The notes below the pieces were generated by a model, which ran no database searches, had not been told where the DNA came from, and saw nothing but the letters and a program-made list of their open reading frames with translations. This document shows, piece after piece, positions 57,120-64,000 of a stretch of DNA of 64,000 nt. Both the position numbers and the translations under genes were made by a program. Source of the stretch: Mycobacteriales bacterium (GTDB lineage Bacteria > Actinomycetota > Actinomycetes > BP-191); NCBI GenBank assembly GCA_035714365.1, contig DASTMB010000037.1, positions 95,647 to 159,646 of the forward strand. The letters run 5' to 3'. Numbering within the stretch: the first letter of the stretch is position 1; the number at the start of each line of letters is the position of its first letter.

Positions 57120-57686
57120 CTACCGCTCGAAGTTCCGCCAGTACTGGCTCGGCGTGGGGCCGCGCTGCCCCTGGTACTTCGACCGGGTCGACGCGCTGCC
57201 GTACGGGTGCTCGGCCGGGCTGGACAGCCGCACGAAGCACATCTGCCCGACCGGCATCCCCGGGTAGAGGGTGATCGGCAGGTTGGCGACGTTGGAGAGC
57301 TCCAACGTCACGTGCCCGGTGAACCCGGGGTCGATGAAGCCGGCGGTGGAGTGCGTGAGCAGGCCGAGCCGCCCCAGCGAGGACTTCCCCTCCAGGCGCG
57401 CGGCCAGGTCGTCGGGCAGCGTGACGACCTCCAGCGTCGAGCCGAGCACGAACTCGCCCGGGTGCAGGACGAACGGCTCGTCGTCGCGCGCCTCGACCAG
57501 CTCGGTCAGGTCGTCCTGGCGCTGCCTGACCTCGATGTGTGTGTAGCGGCTGTTGTGGAAGACGCGGAACAGCCGGTCGAGCCGCACGTCGATGCTCGCC
57601 GGCTGCACGGCCGCCGGGTCGTACGGGTCGACGACGACGCGCCCCGCCTCGATCTCGGCCCGGATGTCGCGGTCCGACAGCAGCAT
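57120..57686 (-). CDS. dcd: dCTP deaminase
   Basis: The 188-residue trimeric enzyme is of the dUTPase fold. It begins [20 protein letters not shown], then [11 protein letters not shown], with the signature [20 protein letters not shown] and its catalytic Glu. The C-terminal [10 protein letters not shown] segment is typical. Some actinobacterial forms also hydrolyse dUTP; that cannot be decided here. It is divergent from the tRNA gene. Confidence 0.95.
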   Translation of the reverse strand: MLLSDRDIRAEIEAGRVVVDPYDPAAVQPASIDVRLDRLFRVFHNSRYTHIEVRQRQDDLTELVEARDDEPFVLHPGEFVLGSTLEVVTLPDDLAARLEGKSSLGRLGLLTHSTAGFIDPGFTGHVTLELSNVANLPITLYPGMPVGQMCFVRLSSPAEHPYGSASTRSKYQGQRGPTPSQYWRNFER

Positions 57687-57747
57687 GAGGCGGCAGTCTA
57701 GGGGAACGCGCCGGCGCGGCTTGCTACCATCTGCGCTCGCACGACGT

Positions 57748-57818
57748 GCGGGTGTAGTTCAGAGGCAGAACACGAGCTTCCCAAGCTTGCAACGCGGGTT
57801 CGATTCCCGTCACCCGCT
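57748..57818 (+). tRNA. tRNA-Gly, anticodon CCC
   Basis: A 71-base cloverleaf: acceptor GCGGGTG (57748-57754) with CACCCGC (57811-57817) and discriminator T; D-stem GTTC/GAAC; anticodon stem CGAGC/GCTTG around TTCCCAA (anticodon CCC, reads GGG); T-arm GCGGG-TTCGATT-CCCGT. No encoded CCA. The integrase gene begins 93 bases after its 3' end, which marks it as the insertion target. Confidence 0.95.
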
Positions 57819-57911
57819 CTGATGGACACCGTGTCCTACCTGCGGAAACGCGTTCCCCGACTCCACGCTCGGCCTCCGTGACAGCACGCCGACAGCACGG
57901 AGGTCGCAGAC
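57819..57911. other. Candidate att/arm-site region between tRNA and integrase
   Basis: The short gap holds a perfect inverted repeat GACAC-C-GTGTC (57825-57835), GGAA-N5-TTCC (57843-57855) and a direct repeat GACAGCACG at 57880-57888 and 57891-57899. Tyrosine integrases bind core sites at the tRNA end and arm sites nearby, so these are candidate binding sites and may include the integrase promoter. Confidence 0.4.
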
Positions 57912-59162
57912 ATGGCTGGAATCCGCACTCGCACTCGCTCCGACGGCACCGTCGGGTACACCGTCTACTGGCGCCTCGGTGGCACCCGCGCCGGCGCCCA
58001 ACAGTCGGAGACGTTCGACAGTCGGCAGGAGGCGCGGGACTTCGCGCTGGACGTGGAGGCGGCCGGTCACCAGTGGCCGGCCGGGTGGGTCCGCGGCGTC
58101 GGCTACGTCCGGCTCGCCGACGAACCCGCCGCTGCGCCGGAGCCGCATCGGCTGCTCGACTTCGGCCGCGAGTTCGTGGCGCAGCGCACCGGCATCGGCC
58201 CGGACACCCGCTCGGACTACCTGAGCCAGGTGCAGCGCCTCGACGGCTGGCTGACCTCGCTCTTCGGGGCCGCGCCGCTGGTCGAGCACCTGAGCGCCGA
58301 CGACGTGCGGCGGCTGGTGAACGCCCGCGAGGCGGCGGGTGCGGCGCCGAAGACGATCAGCAACTACCACGGCCTACTCTCGGCGATCATGGGCTACGCG
58401 GTGGAACGGAACCTGCGCGCGGACAACCCGTGCCGGGGCGCCCGGTTGCCGAAGTCGACGGGCCTGGTCGACGAGGACGGCAGCGAGACGATCACCTTCC
58501 TCACCGAGTCCGAGTTCGACCTGATCCACCGCTGCCTCGCGTTCGACCCGGCGGCCCAGGACGTGATCCTCGTCGTGGTCGGGACGGGGCTGCGCTGGGG
58601 TGAGGTGAGCGCGTTGCAGGTGCGCGATCTGGAGCTCGACGCGCCGATGCCGTACCTGACGGTACGCCGCGCATGGAAGCACAACGGCCGCGGCGAGCAT
58701 GCCCGCGCCGGGGCGGGGCGGCGCTACCTGGGGATGCCGAAGTCGAAGAAGGGGCGGCGGCGGATCACCTGCTCGCCGACGGTCGTCGCGGCGCTGCGCC
58801 GGGCGGCGGCGGGCAAGGCGCCCACCGACTTCGTGTTCACCGCCCACCGGGGCGGGCCGCTGAACCACATGCACTTCACCGACCGGCGGTGGCGCAAGGC
58901 AGTCACGGAGGCCCGGGCGAAGGGCCTGTCCAAGTCACCGCGGTTCCACGACCTGCGGCACACGCACGCGGCGTGGCTGATCTCCGCGGGGGTGCCGCTG
59001 CCGGTGATCCAGCGCCGGCTCGGCCACGAGTCGATCAAGACGACGGTCGACGTGTACGGCGGGCTGCTCGACCAAGCGCACGAAGCCGCGGGCGCGGCGA
59101 TCGAGGCGGCGCTGCATGGGAAGGTGCCGCCGCCGGCCACGCCCCCGTTGAGTGCCGCGTAA
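57912..59162 (+). CDS. int: Tyrosine site-specific integrase
   Basis: The 416-residue recombinase has an N-terminal AP2-like arm-binding domain (residues 1-60) and a SAM-like core-binding domain (about 80-175). The catalytic domain has all main residues: Arg228 in GTGLRWGEVSAL, His346 and Arg349 in HDLRHTHAAW, His372 in GHES and nucleophile Tyr382 in TTVDVYGG. It lies directly downstream of the tRNA, as in ICEs and prophages that use tRNA targets. A strong hairpin follows the stop. Confidence 0.95.
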   Translation: MAGIRTRTRSDGTVGYTVYWRLGGTRAGAQQSETFDSRQEARDFALDVEAAGHQWPAGWVRGVGYVRLADEPAAAPEPHRLLDFGREFVAQRTGIGPDTRSDYLSQVQRLDGWLTSLFGAAPLVEHLSADDVRRLVNAREAAGAAPKTISNYHGLLSAIMGYAVERNLRADNPCRGARLPKSTGLVDEDGSETITFLTESEFDLIHRCLAFDPAAQDVILVVVGTGLRWGEVSALQVRDLELDAPMPYLTVRRAWKHNGRGEHARAGAGRRYLGMPKSKKGRRRITCSPTVVAALRRAAAGKAPTDFVFTAHRGGPLNHMHFTDRRWRKAVTEARAKGLSKSPRFHDLRHTHAAWLISAGVPLPVIQRRLGHESIKTTVDVYGGLLDQAHEAAGAAIEAALHGKVPPPATPPLSAA

Positions 59163-59167
59163 TGGCG

Positions 59168-59209
59168 CGCACGGGCGGGGCGGCTCATCTAGTCGCCCCG
59201 CCGCGTGCG
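59168..59209. terminator. Terminator hairpin after the integrase gene
   Basis: GGCGGGGCG (59174-59182) pairs with CGCCCCGCC (59194-59202). The stem extends through CGCACG (59168-59173) with CGTGCG (59204-59209) past one bulged G. This gives about 15 pairs around an 11-base loop, starting five bases after the integrase stop. Confidence 0.8.
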
Positions 59210-59265
59210 TACGCGCGGCGGGGTGGGGAAGGGCCACTCCCGCCGCCGCGTCCGGGACGGGCGGG

Positions 59266-59280
59266 GATTCAGCGCGAATC
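59266..59280. repeat. GATTC-N5-GAATC palindrome, copy 1
   Basis: GATTC-AGCGC-GAATC sits in the convergent gap between the integrase and the lipoprotein gene. With one flanking base on each side it is identical over 17 bases to the copy at 61458-61472 (opposite orientation). The rest of the 225-base gap shows only the terminator. Confidence 0.6.
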
Positions 59281-59387
59281 GGTGCGGTGCGTCGCGTGGA
59301 CGGCTGGGTTGACTGACACGCCGTTCGACAGCGACGCGGTGACGGTGGTCGCACGGATGCTGCGGATCGCGGACGCGGGCCGTTGGC

Positions 59388-60029
59388 TCAGCCGGTCCGT
59401 GCCCGCTCGACCGCCGCGCGGGCGGCCGCGTCGACGGCCGCGTCGTCCCGCTCGGTGTCGATGTCGACCGAGACGTCCACGACCACAGCGCCCACGCGCG
59501 CGACGACGAACACCATCCGGTCCAGGCCGATGCCCGGGATGGTGCCGGTCTCGCTGTAGACGTAGGACTCGTCTCCGTAGCGCAGCCCCGGGTACGGACG
59601 GCGCCGCATGACGACGTCGGGTACGTGCTTGCCACCGACGGTGACCTGGCGCGGGAACGTCGGGCAGGATTTCAGTGCGGTGATCAGAGTGGCGACGCGG
59701 GCGTGCGCGGCGGCGGCGTCCGGGAAGGCGTAGACGGCCTCGGACACGTTGTCGCCCCGGGTGTTGACCACGGCCTCGGCCCCGCGCGCCTCGGGGACGT
59801 CGATCTGCGACGTCGGCCCGCACGGGAGGAACGACACGCGCGGGATCGTGCGCGCGTCGGTCCTCCGGCCGCCGCTGAGGTCCGCCGCGCGGAGGACCAG
59901 CGCGGCCGGGTCCGCGGGCGTAGGCGCCTGCGTGGGCGAGGCGGTCGTCGGAGGCGTGGGGGCGGCGCCGTCCGCGCCGCCGTGGCACGCGCAGACCGCG
60001 AACGCGAGCAGCACCGGGACCCGTCGCAC
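59388..60029 (-). CDS. Putative lipoprotein, element cargo
   Basis: The 213-residue product from the GTG at 60029 has a lipobox-like AVCAC and a Pro/Thr linker (about 20-42). The outer domain has two cysteines (FLPCGPTS, LKSCPTF) and segments such as AVYAFPDAAAAHARVATLIT and VVDVSVDIDTERDD. The plan resembles the extracellular sensor-like domains of actinobacterial lipoproteins. Entry-exclusion or cargo roles are possible, but nothing in the sequence decides. Confidence 0.62.
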   Translation of the reverse strand: MRRVPVLLAFAVCACHGGADGAAPTPPTTASPTQAPTPADPAALVLRAADLSGGRRTDARTIPRVSFLPCGPTSQIDVPEARGAEAVVNTRGDNVSEAVYAFPDAAAAHARVATLITALKSCPTFPRQVTVGGKHVPDVVMRRRPYPGLRYGDESYVYSETGTIPGIGLDRMVFVVARVGAVVVDVSVDIDTERDDAAVDAAARAAVERARTG

Positions 60030-60125
60030 GCGGTGAGCGTAACGGCGGCAGCACGCGCCGCGCTGTGACCGCCGCTGCTTCTCCGAGGTCTACGCCGGGC
60101 GGTTCCAGCTCGGCCAGCCGGTCGG

Positions 60126-60380
60126 CTAGGCCGCTGAGGGCCGCGGCGCGGAACGGTGCCGGCGGCGGCTGGCCCGTTGCGGTGGCGGCGGGAGGACGGT
60201 GGTCTCTCCGGCGGCGATGATCGCGGCGATGTGGTCGGGGGTGAAGCGGACGTGTCGGCCGATGCGGGTGAACGGGACGGCGCGGCGGGTGACCTTGTCG
60301 CGCAGGGTGGTGGTGGGGATGTTCAGGTAGGCGGCGGCTTCGGCGATGGTGAACAGCGGCCGGCCGGTGTCGATGCTCAT
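60126..60380 (-). CDS. xis: Excisionase-like helix-turn-helix protein
   Basis: An 84-residue MerR/Xis-type winged helix: LFTIAEAAAYLNIPTTTLRD, then KVTRRAVPFTRIGRHVRFTP. A proline and arginine tail follows. Such proteins bend the att site to favour excision, or regulate element genes. Its ATG overlaps the WhiB stop (ATGA). Unlike many ICEs it is not beside int but about 1 kb away on the opposite strand. Confidence 0.8.
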   Translation of the reverse strand: MSIDTGRPLFTIAEAAAYLNIPTTTLRDKVTRRAVPFTRIGRHVRFTPDHIAAIIAAGETTVLPPPPQRASRRRHRSAPRPSAA

Positions 60381-60670
60381 GCGTGCCTGCCTCGTTGCCG
60401 GTCGCGTGGGGTGGTACCGCCCCAGATGCCGTCGAGGTCGGGGTAGGTGAGCGCGTAGCCGCGGCACGCGTCGCGCGCGGGGCAGCGCCCGCAGATCCGC
60501 TTCGCGGCGCGGGCCACATGCACGGCGCGGTGGTCGGGGAAGAACAGGTCGGGGTCGACCTGGGCGCAGAGCGCGTCGTCGAGCCACGCCAACGCGCGCC
60601 GCGCGCCGACCCGGTGGTGGGGGCGCGGCGGTGCTGGGTGGCTGCGAGCGGTTCGGGTGTCGTGACTCAT
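60377..60670 (-). CDS. WhiB-family Fe-S transcription factor
   Basis: A 97-residue Wbl protein with the four cluster cysteines C35, C60, C63 and C69 (C-x24-C-x2-C-x5-C), the LFFPDH segment and the GIWGGTTPRD turn before a basic C-terminal end. Wbl proteins bind sigma factor region 4 and sense redox or NO. Element-borne copies can control transfer genes. ATG at 60670; a GTG three bases upstream is the alternative. Coupled to xis. Confidence 0.9.
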   Translation of the reverse strand: MSHDTRTARSHPAPPRPHHRVGARRALAWLDDALCAQVDPDLFFPDHRAVHVARAAKRICGRCPARDACRGYALTYPDLDGIWGGTTPRDRQRGRHA

Positions 60671-60694
60671 CACTGTTGCTCCGTTCCGGCGTGG

Positions 60695-60862
60695 TCACGC
60701 GACTGGGAGGCGGTGACCGGCGAGGTAGTGGGGGTAGGTGTGTTCCTGGCGCCACCCGGCCGCGGCGGGGTAACGGCGCGGCCGATGGTGGGGACGCGGC
60801 GGCACGCATCCGCATCGGGGGCGGACGCGGACGTGGACGCGGAGGGTGAGGACGACGGTCAT
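60695..60862 (-). CDS. Small ORF coupled to the transglycosylase gene
   Basis: A 55-residue ORF that starts on the transglycosylase stop (ATGA). It is very basic (Arg/Pro/His-rich first half) and ends GWRQEHTYPHYLAGHRLPVA. The coupled start and the tidy position before the whiB gene support translation; the composition is odd enough that a non-coding chance ORF cannot be excluded. Function unknown. Confidence 0.4.
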   Translation of the reverse strand: MTVVLTLRVHVRVRPRCGCVPPRPHHRPRRYPAAAGWRQEHTYPHYLAGHRLPVA

Positions 60863-61446
60863 GGGATCTCCTTGGGAGTGGGTGCGGCGTTGAGCGCGCG
60901 GGCGGTGGTGAGGACGGCGGTGATGTAGGCGCGGGTCTCGCGGTAGGGCGGGACGCCGTGGTAGCGGCGGACGGCGCCGAGGCCGGCGTTGTAGGCGGCG
61001 AGCATCAGCGCGATCGGGTCGCCGGGTAGGGCGCTGACGGCGCGTAGGAGCGCGCAGTCGTAGCGGGCTTGGGCGGGGATCGCGTCGGCGGGGTTGAACG
61101 GGTCGGCGGTGCCGTCGTGGTCACCGTCGACGCCCCAGCTAGCCCAGGTGCCGGGCATGAACTGGGCGATGCCGACGGCGCCGACGGGTGAGCGCGCATC
61201 CGCGCGGTAGCCGCTTTCGACCTTGCCTTGGGCGGCGAGCAGCGTCCACGGCAGCGGTGGGCATTGGTCGGCTGCGGCGGCCTGGTAGAGCGCGAGGAGG
61301 GACGCCGGCGCGGCGGCCGCCCGCGCGGGTGGGCTGGCGGGGTGGCGGATCACGGCGGCGACGGCGGCCAGGGACGCGGCGCCGAGGGTGAGGACGGCCA
61401 GCGCGGCGGCGGTGAGCGCGGCGACGCCGGCGGTGAGGGCTTTCAC
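60859..61446 (-). CDS. Lytic transglycosylase (SLT-type), conjugation-associated
   Basis: The 195-residue exported enzyme has a signal anchor (about 5-33) and an SLT domain. Catalytic Glu77 lies in GKVESGYRADARS, followed by GAVGIAQFMPGTWASWG and LMLAAYNAGLGAV. It would open peptidoglycan locally for the transfer channel (VirB1 role). A calcium-loop-like GDHDGTADPFNP is present. GTG start at 61446; divergent from the transfer operon. Confidence 0.88.
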   Translation of the reverse strand: MKALTAGVAALTAAALAVLTLGAASLAAVAAVIRHPASPPARAAAAPASLLALYQAAAADQCPPLPWTLLAAQGKVESGYRADARSPVGAVGIAQFMPGTWASWGVDGDHDGTADPFNPADAIPAQARYDCALLRAVSALPGDPIALMLAAYNAGLGAVRRYHGVPPYRETRAYITAVLTTARALNAAPTPKEIP

Positions 61447-61457
61447 GGCGCGGCCGC

Positions 61458-61472
61458 GATTCGCGCTGAATC
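61458..61472. repeat. GATTC-N5-GAATC palindrome, copy 2
   Basis: GATTC-GCGCT-GAATC lies 12 bases upstream of the transglycosylase start in the 240-base divergent gap that must hold promoters for both transfer transcripts. Its reverse complement equals copy 1. The gap also has several GGTCA/TGACC half-sites (61550-61625), with no further gene. Confidence 0.6.
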
Positions 61473-61686
61473 CGCGGGGGTGGGTACGGGCATGCGCCGA
61501 GCGTCGGGAGCGGGGTTGCCCGCTCGTTGACCGGGCGCGGGGTGGGTTGCCCGGTCAGCTCGGCCGGGTTGACCTGACCAGCGTGGGCAATCGGTGCGTG
61601 GGCGCGGTCATTGACCGGTCAAGGCCCCCGCTGAGGGTGACCGCTGTTGGCCGCGCGTGGGCGCGGCGGTAACGGAGGTCACGGAG

Positions 61687-61995
61687 ATGGTTGGCGTCCC
61701 GGCCGCGGCGCGGATCGCGGCCCAGGTGCACACGACGGTGGACCCGAACGGGTTGCCGGGGCATGTGGTGTTGCAGCAAATGCTCAACGGCTTGATGTTC
61801 GTGGGGCTGTTGGGCTGTGCGGCGGCGGTGGTGTTGGGCGGCGCGACGTGGTGGCTGGCGTCGCACGGCGGGAACTACGGCGCCGCCTTGGGTGGGCGGA
61901 AGGCGGTGCTCGCCGGGCTGGCGGGGGCGTTGGTGATCGGCGGCGCCGCGCAGCTCGTGAACGCCTTCTACCACCTCGGTCGGGCGGTGCGGTGA
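61687..61995 (+). CDS. Two-span membrane protein, VirB2/DUF6112-like
   Basis: The 102-residue product from the ATG at 61687 (GGAGGT at 61674-61679) has two spans (NGLMFVGLLGCAAAVVLGGA and KAVLAGLAGALVIGGAAQLV) separated by a short SHGGNYGAALGGR loop. The pattern resembles the DUF6112 proteins of actinobacterial ICEs and VirB2-type pilins. First gene of the transfer operon. A start at 61657 is less likely. Confidence 0.68.
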   Translation: MVGVPAAARIAAQVHTTVDPNGLPGHVVLQQMLNGLMFVGLLGCAAAVVLGGATWWLASHGGNYGAALGGRKAVLAGLAGALVIGGAAQLVNAFYHLGRAVR

Positions 61996-62657
61996 TGTTC
62001 GACTACCCGTACCGAACGGACGCGGGGCGGCGGCGGCGCCGGCTGCTCGCGGTGGTGATCGTCGCCTCGATGGGGTGCGTGGGGGTGCTGGCGGGGGCTG
62101 CGGCGCGGCTGTGGGTTGGCCGCCCGGCACGGGTGCCGGTGCTGGTGCCGGTGCCGGAGACGGCGCGGCTGGGGCAGCGGGACGCGGAGGGCGCGGCGGT
62201 GGCGGCGCTGCGGGCGACTCCGCTGCTCGGGTCACTGCCGCGGCAGTCGCCGTTCGAGCAGCAGGAGAACCTGCTGCTGGCCGCGCCCGAGGCGCGGCGG
62301 CGGCTCCTGGATCAGCTCGGTTCCTGCCCGCCGCCACTGGCCCACACCCCCGGCTGCGACCCGGCGACGGGGTTCGCGGCGGTGTCTACGCTGCGCGCCA
62401 CCGTGGTGTCGCTGCGCGGCGGCGCGGCGGTGGTGGACGTGTGGGCGGTGGCGGTGAGCGCCGCGGACCCGACCCGGCCGGCGGACGCCGCCTGGTCGAC
62501 GCAGCGGCTGACGCTGACCTGGCGGGACGGCGCCGGGTGGCTGGTCACCTCGATGCGCTCGTCGCCGGGGCCGGTGGCGGTGACCGGGCAGCCGCCGACC
62601 GGGGCGGGGCCGATGGCGACGCCGCAGCGCGGCGCGACGGCCGGGGACCTGACGTGA
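61995..62657 (+). CDS. Single-span transfer protein, VirB8/TcpC-like position
   Basis: The 220-residue protein starts one base into the preceding stop (TGATG). It has a basic head (TDAGRRRRRLL), one span (AVVIVASMGCVGVLAGAA) and an outer domain ending in a strand-rich region (LTLTWRDGAGWLVTSM) and Pro/Gly tail. This plan and its place in the operon fit a VirB8/TcpC-type channel subunit, but no specific motif confirms it. Confidence 0.6.
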   Translation: MFDYPYRTDAGRRRRRLLAVVIVASMGCVGVLAGAAARLWVGRPARVPVLVPVPETARLGQRDAEGAAVAALRATPLLGSLPRQSPFEQQENLLLAAPEARRRLLDQLGSCPPPLAHTPGCDPATGFAAVSTLRATVVSLRGGAAVVDVWAVAVSAADPTRPADAAWSTQRLTLTWRDGAGWLVTSMRSSPGPVAVTGQPPTGAGPMATPQRGATAGDLT

Positions 62658-63892
62658 CCGCCGCGGCGGCGGCGGTGGACTGCGGGTCGCTGCCGCCGGT
62701 GCTGCAAGCCGCCTGCTACGGCGCCCGCCTCGGTGGCCCGGGTGGGCTGGTGCCCGCGGCCGCATCGGGGGTGGTCGACGCGGCGGCGCAGTCGGTGTTC
62801 GCCGGCGCGGTCGCGTTCGTCGTCGACGGCGCGGTGTGGCTGCTCACCTGGGTGGGCGCGCTGCTAGAAACGTCGACGCGGGTCGACGTGCACGCCGCCT
62901 GGTTCGCCGCGCACTACCGCGTGATGGTCGGCCTCGCCGCGTCGGTGTGCGCCCTGTTCCTGCTGCTCTCCGCGGCGGGCACGGTGGTGCATCAGGACCC
63001 GCGCCGCCTCGGCCGGCACGCCGCGTCGGTGGCGGCGGCGGGGGTGGGCAGCGGGTGCGTGGTCGCGTTGACGGGGCTGCTCCTCGCGGTGACCGACGAG
63101 TTGTGCGCGGCGGTGACCGGCGGCACCCGCACCGATTTGGCGCGGGCGCTGCACGGGCCGGCGGCCGCGCTGACCGGCATGGCCGGGGGGAGTGTGCTGC
63201 TGGGCCGAAGCAGGGTGCCGATGTTCGCGGTGCTGCTCCTCGCGCTGCTGATCGCGGTCGCGTGCCTGGTGATCTGGCTGGAGCTGCTGCTGCGCTCCGC
63301 CGCCGTGTATGTGGCGGTGCTGTTCCTGCCGCTGGCGCTGGCGGGGCTGGTGTGGGAACCGACCCGGCGGTGGGCGGCGCGGCTGGCCCGCACCCTGGTC
63401 GCGTTGATCCTGTCGAAGTTCGTGATCGTGGTGATCCTCACCACCGGAACCAGCGCGCTCGCCAGCGGGTCGGACGGGGCGTCGGGGGTGCTGGCCGGGG
63501 CGGCGATGCTGCTGGTGGCGATGTTCTCGCCGTTCCTGGTGTTCCGCATCACCGGCGTGTTCGACGACGCCGGTGGGCACGCCGCCCTCGACGGGGTCCG
63601 GTCCCGCGGCATGTGGCACACCATCTACGCGGGCAGCTCACTGCTGCGCACCGCGCAGTCGATGCGGCAACGCAGCGCGGCGGGCGGCGGCCGCGCCGCG
63701 ACCAGCAGCGGCGGACGGACCGCGACCCGCGGCGGGGTGACCCGCGCGCTCGCCTCCTCACCGGTCGCGCTCGTCGCGGTTGGGGCGTTCACCGCCGGAC
63801 GGAAGGTGGCCGGCGCCGCGCGGCGCACCGCGCAGACGGCGGGCGCGATTCACCGTGAATTCCGCCGACCCCGACCGGGGGCGTCGTCGTGA
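62654..63892 (+). CDS. Polytopic TrbL/VirB6-like conjugation protein
   Basis: The 412-residue product starts at a GTG overlapping the previous stop (GTGA). It has six or seven spans (FAGAVAFVVDGAVWLLTWVG, MFAVLLLALLIAVACLVIWL, VYVAVLFLPLALAGLVWEP, SKFVIVVILTTGTSALASG) and a basic, Gly/Arg/Thr-rich C-terminal cytoplasmic tail. TrbL/VirB6 proteins form the inner-membrane part of the DNA transfer channel. Confidence 0.75.
   Translation: MTAAAAAVDCGSLPPVLQAACYGARLGGPGGLVPAAASGVVDAAAQSVFAGAVAFVVDGAVWLLTWVGALLETSTRVDVHAAWFAAHYRVMVGLAASVCALFLLLSAAGTVVHQDPRRLGRHAASVAAAGVGSGCVVALTGLLLAVTDELCAAVTGGTRTDLARALHGPAAALTGMAGGSVLLGRSRVPMFAVLLLALLIAVACLVIWLELLLRSAAVYVAVLFLPLALAGLVWEPTRRWAARLARTLVALILSKFVIVVILTTGTSALASGSDGASGVLAGAAMLLVAMFSPFLVFRITGVFDDAGGHAALDGVRSRGMWHTIYAGSSLLRTAQSMRQRSAAGGGRAATSSGGRTATRGGVTRALASSPVALVAVGAFTAGRKVAGAARRTAQTAGAIHREFRRPRPGASS
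63847..63861. repeat. GATTC-N5-GAATT palindrome, copy 3
   Basis: GATTC-ACCGT-GAATT, whose inner ATTCAC-C-GTGAAT is a perfect palindrome, lies inside the last codons of the TrbL-like gene, 28 bases before the PP-loop gene start. It could act on that gene, but it is also ordinary coding sequence. Confidence 0.4.
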
Positions 63893-64000
63893 CCGAGAAC
63901 CCGCAGACGGTGGTGCTGTCGCTCGGCGCCGGTGTGCAGTCCTCGACGCTTCTGCTCTTAGCGGTCGAGGGCGTGTTGCCGAAGCCGGATCTGGCGGTTT
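63889..64000 (+). CDS. PP-loop (PAPS-reductase-like) protein, N-terminal part (cut by window edge)
   Basis: From the GTG at 63889, which overlaps the TrbL-like stop (GTGA), 37 residues are visible: VTENPQTVVLSLGAGVQSST followed by LLLLAVEGVLPKPDLAV. SLGAGVQSS is the PP-loop of a group of PAPS-reductase/N-type ATP-pyrophosphatase proteins common in phages and mobile elements. They adenylate or transfer sulphur in reactions that are mostly unknown. It is an unexpected member of a conjugation operon. Confidence 0.65.
   Translation, partial: MTENPQTVVLSLGAGVQSSTLLLLAVEGVLPKPDLAV

Larger units (their letters stand above)
57795..64000 (+). mobile_element. Integrative conjugative element, left part
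   Basis: The right edge of the window carries, in order, a tRNA 3' end, tyrosine integrase, lipoprotein, Xis, WhiB, transglycosylase, three coupled membrane genes of a conjugation channel and a PP-loop gene. This gene set and its placement at a tRNA fit an actinobacterial integrative conjugative element. The left attachment core would lie in the T-arm and acceptor strand (about 57795-57818). The right end, the relaxase or ATPase genes and the second att copy are outside the window. Confidence 0.8.

Overview
The window is very GC-rich (about 73-75% by eye) and reads as one contiguous stretch of an actinobacterial chromosome. The evidence is a textbook BldC, a WhiB-family protein, HspR, a mycothiol-type maleylpyruvate isomerase homologue, DUF3073 and DUF3151 proteins, many GTG starts and very frequent GTGA/ATGA/TGATG start-stop overlaps. 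The order bldC - conserved hypothetical - valine dehydrogenase - DUF3073 - purM - purF - purL/Q/S resembles Streptomyces, but the many interposed secreted-protein genes do not. The genus cannot be fixed from sequence alone. No rRNA, CRISPR array or IS transposase was seen, and no gene-free stretch exceeds 300 bases.

Layout. 1-1659: the edge of a restriction-modification-like locus (C5 cytosine methyltransferase plus the start of a Z1-type P-loop protein). 1713-7646: flavin-type oxidoreductase, secreted protein, bldC, signal peptidase I, a conserved hypothetical, valine dehydrogenase and DUF3073. 7653-27361: nine purine genes (purM, F, L, Q, S, C, B, E, D) and purA, nearly all on the minus strand, interleaved with membrane, secreted and small conserved genes. 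They supply nearly all steps from PRPP to SAICAR, plus adenylosuccinate synthetase and lyase. This block also holds a run of four tiny secreted four-cysteine proteins and a Fic gene split into two overlapping frames. 27469-45117: a mixed housekeeping and envelope region, with an acyltransferase/SGNH protein, FetAB-like ABC transporter, dodecin, BNR-repeat exoprotein, a coupled NRAMP-like/PRC-barrel operon, DedA, LemA, pyrE and an epimerase. 45179-52854: the stress block dnaK-grpE-dnaJ-hspR-clpB followed by class I aldolase, all on the minus strand, with a HAIR-like operator on the dnaK promoter. 52960-57686: membrane protein, DUF192 lipoprotein, a large membrane Fe-S oxidoreductase of the mycobacterial Rv0338c type, and dcd.

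From 57748 to the right edge lies a tRNA-Gly(CCC) with a tyrosine integrase directly behind its 3' end. After it come a lipoprotein, a coupled WhiB-Xis pair, a lytic transglycosylase with a coupled small ORF, three coupled membrane genes resembling a conjugation channel, and the start of a PP-loop (PAPS-reductase-like) gene. I read this as the left part of an integrative conjugative element that continues past the window. A GATTC-N5-GAATY palindrome recurs three times inside it.

Two single-base frameshifts interrupt otherwise normal genes (Fic at about 25.08 kb, alpha/beta hydrolase at about 29.41 kb). Read data would tell whether they are assembly errors or real. The best candidates for undescribed biology are the four-cysteine secreted protein array, the split Fic, the NRAMP-like operon with altered metal motifs, and the element's PP-loop cargo with its repeated palindromes.
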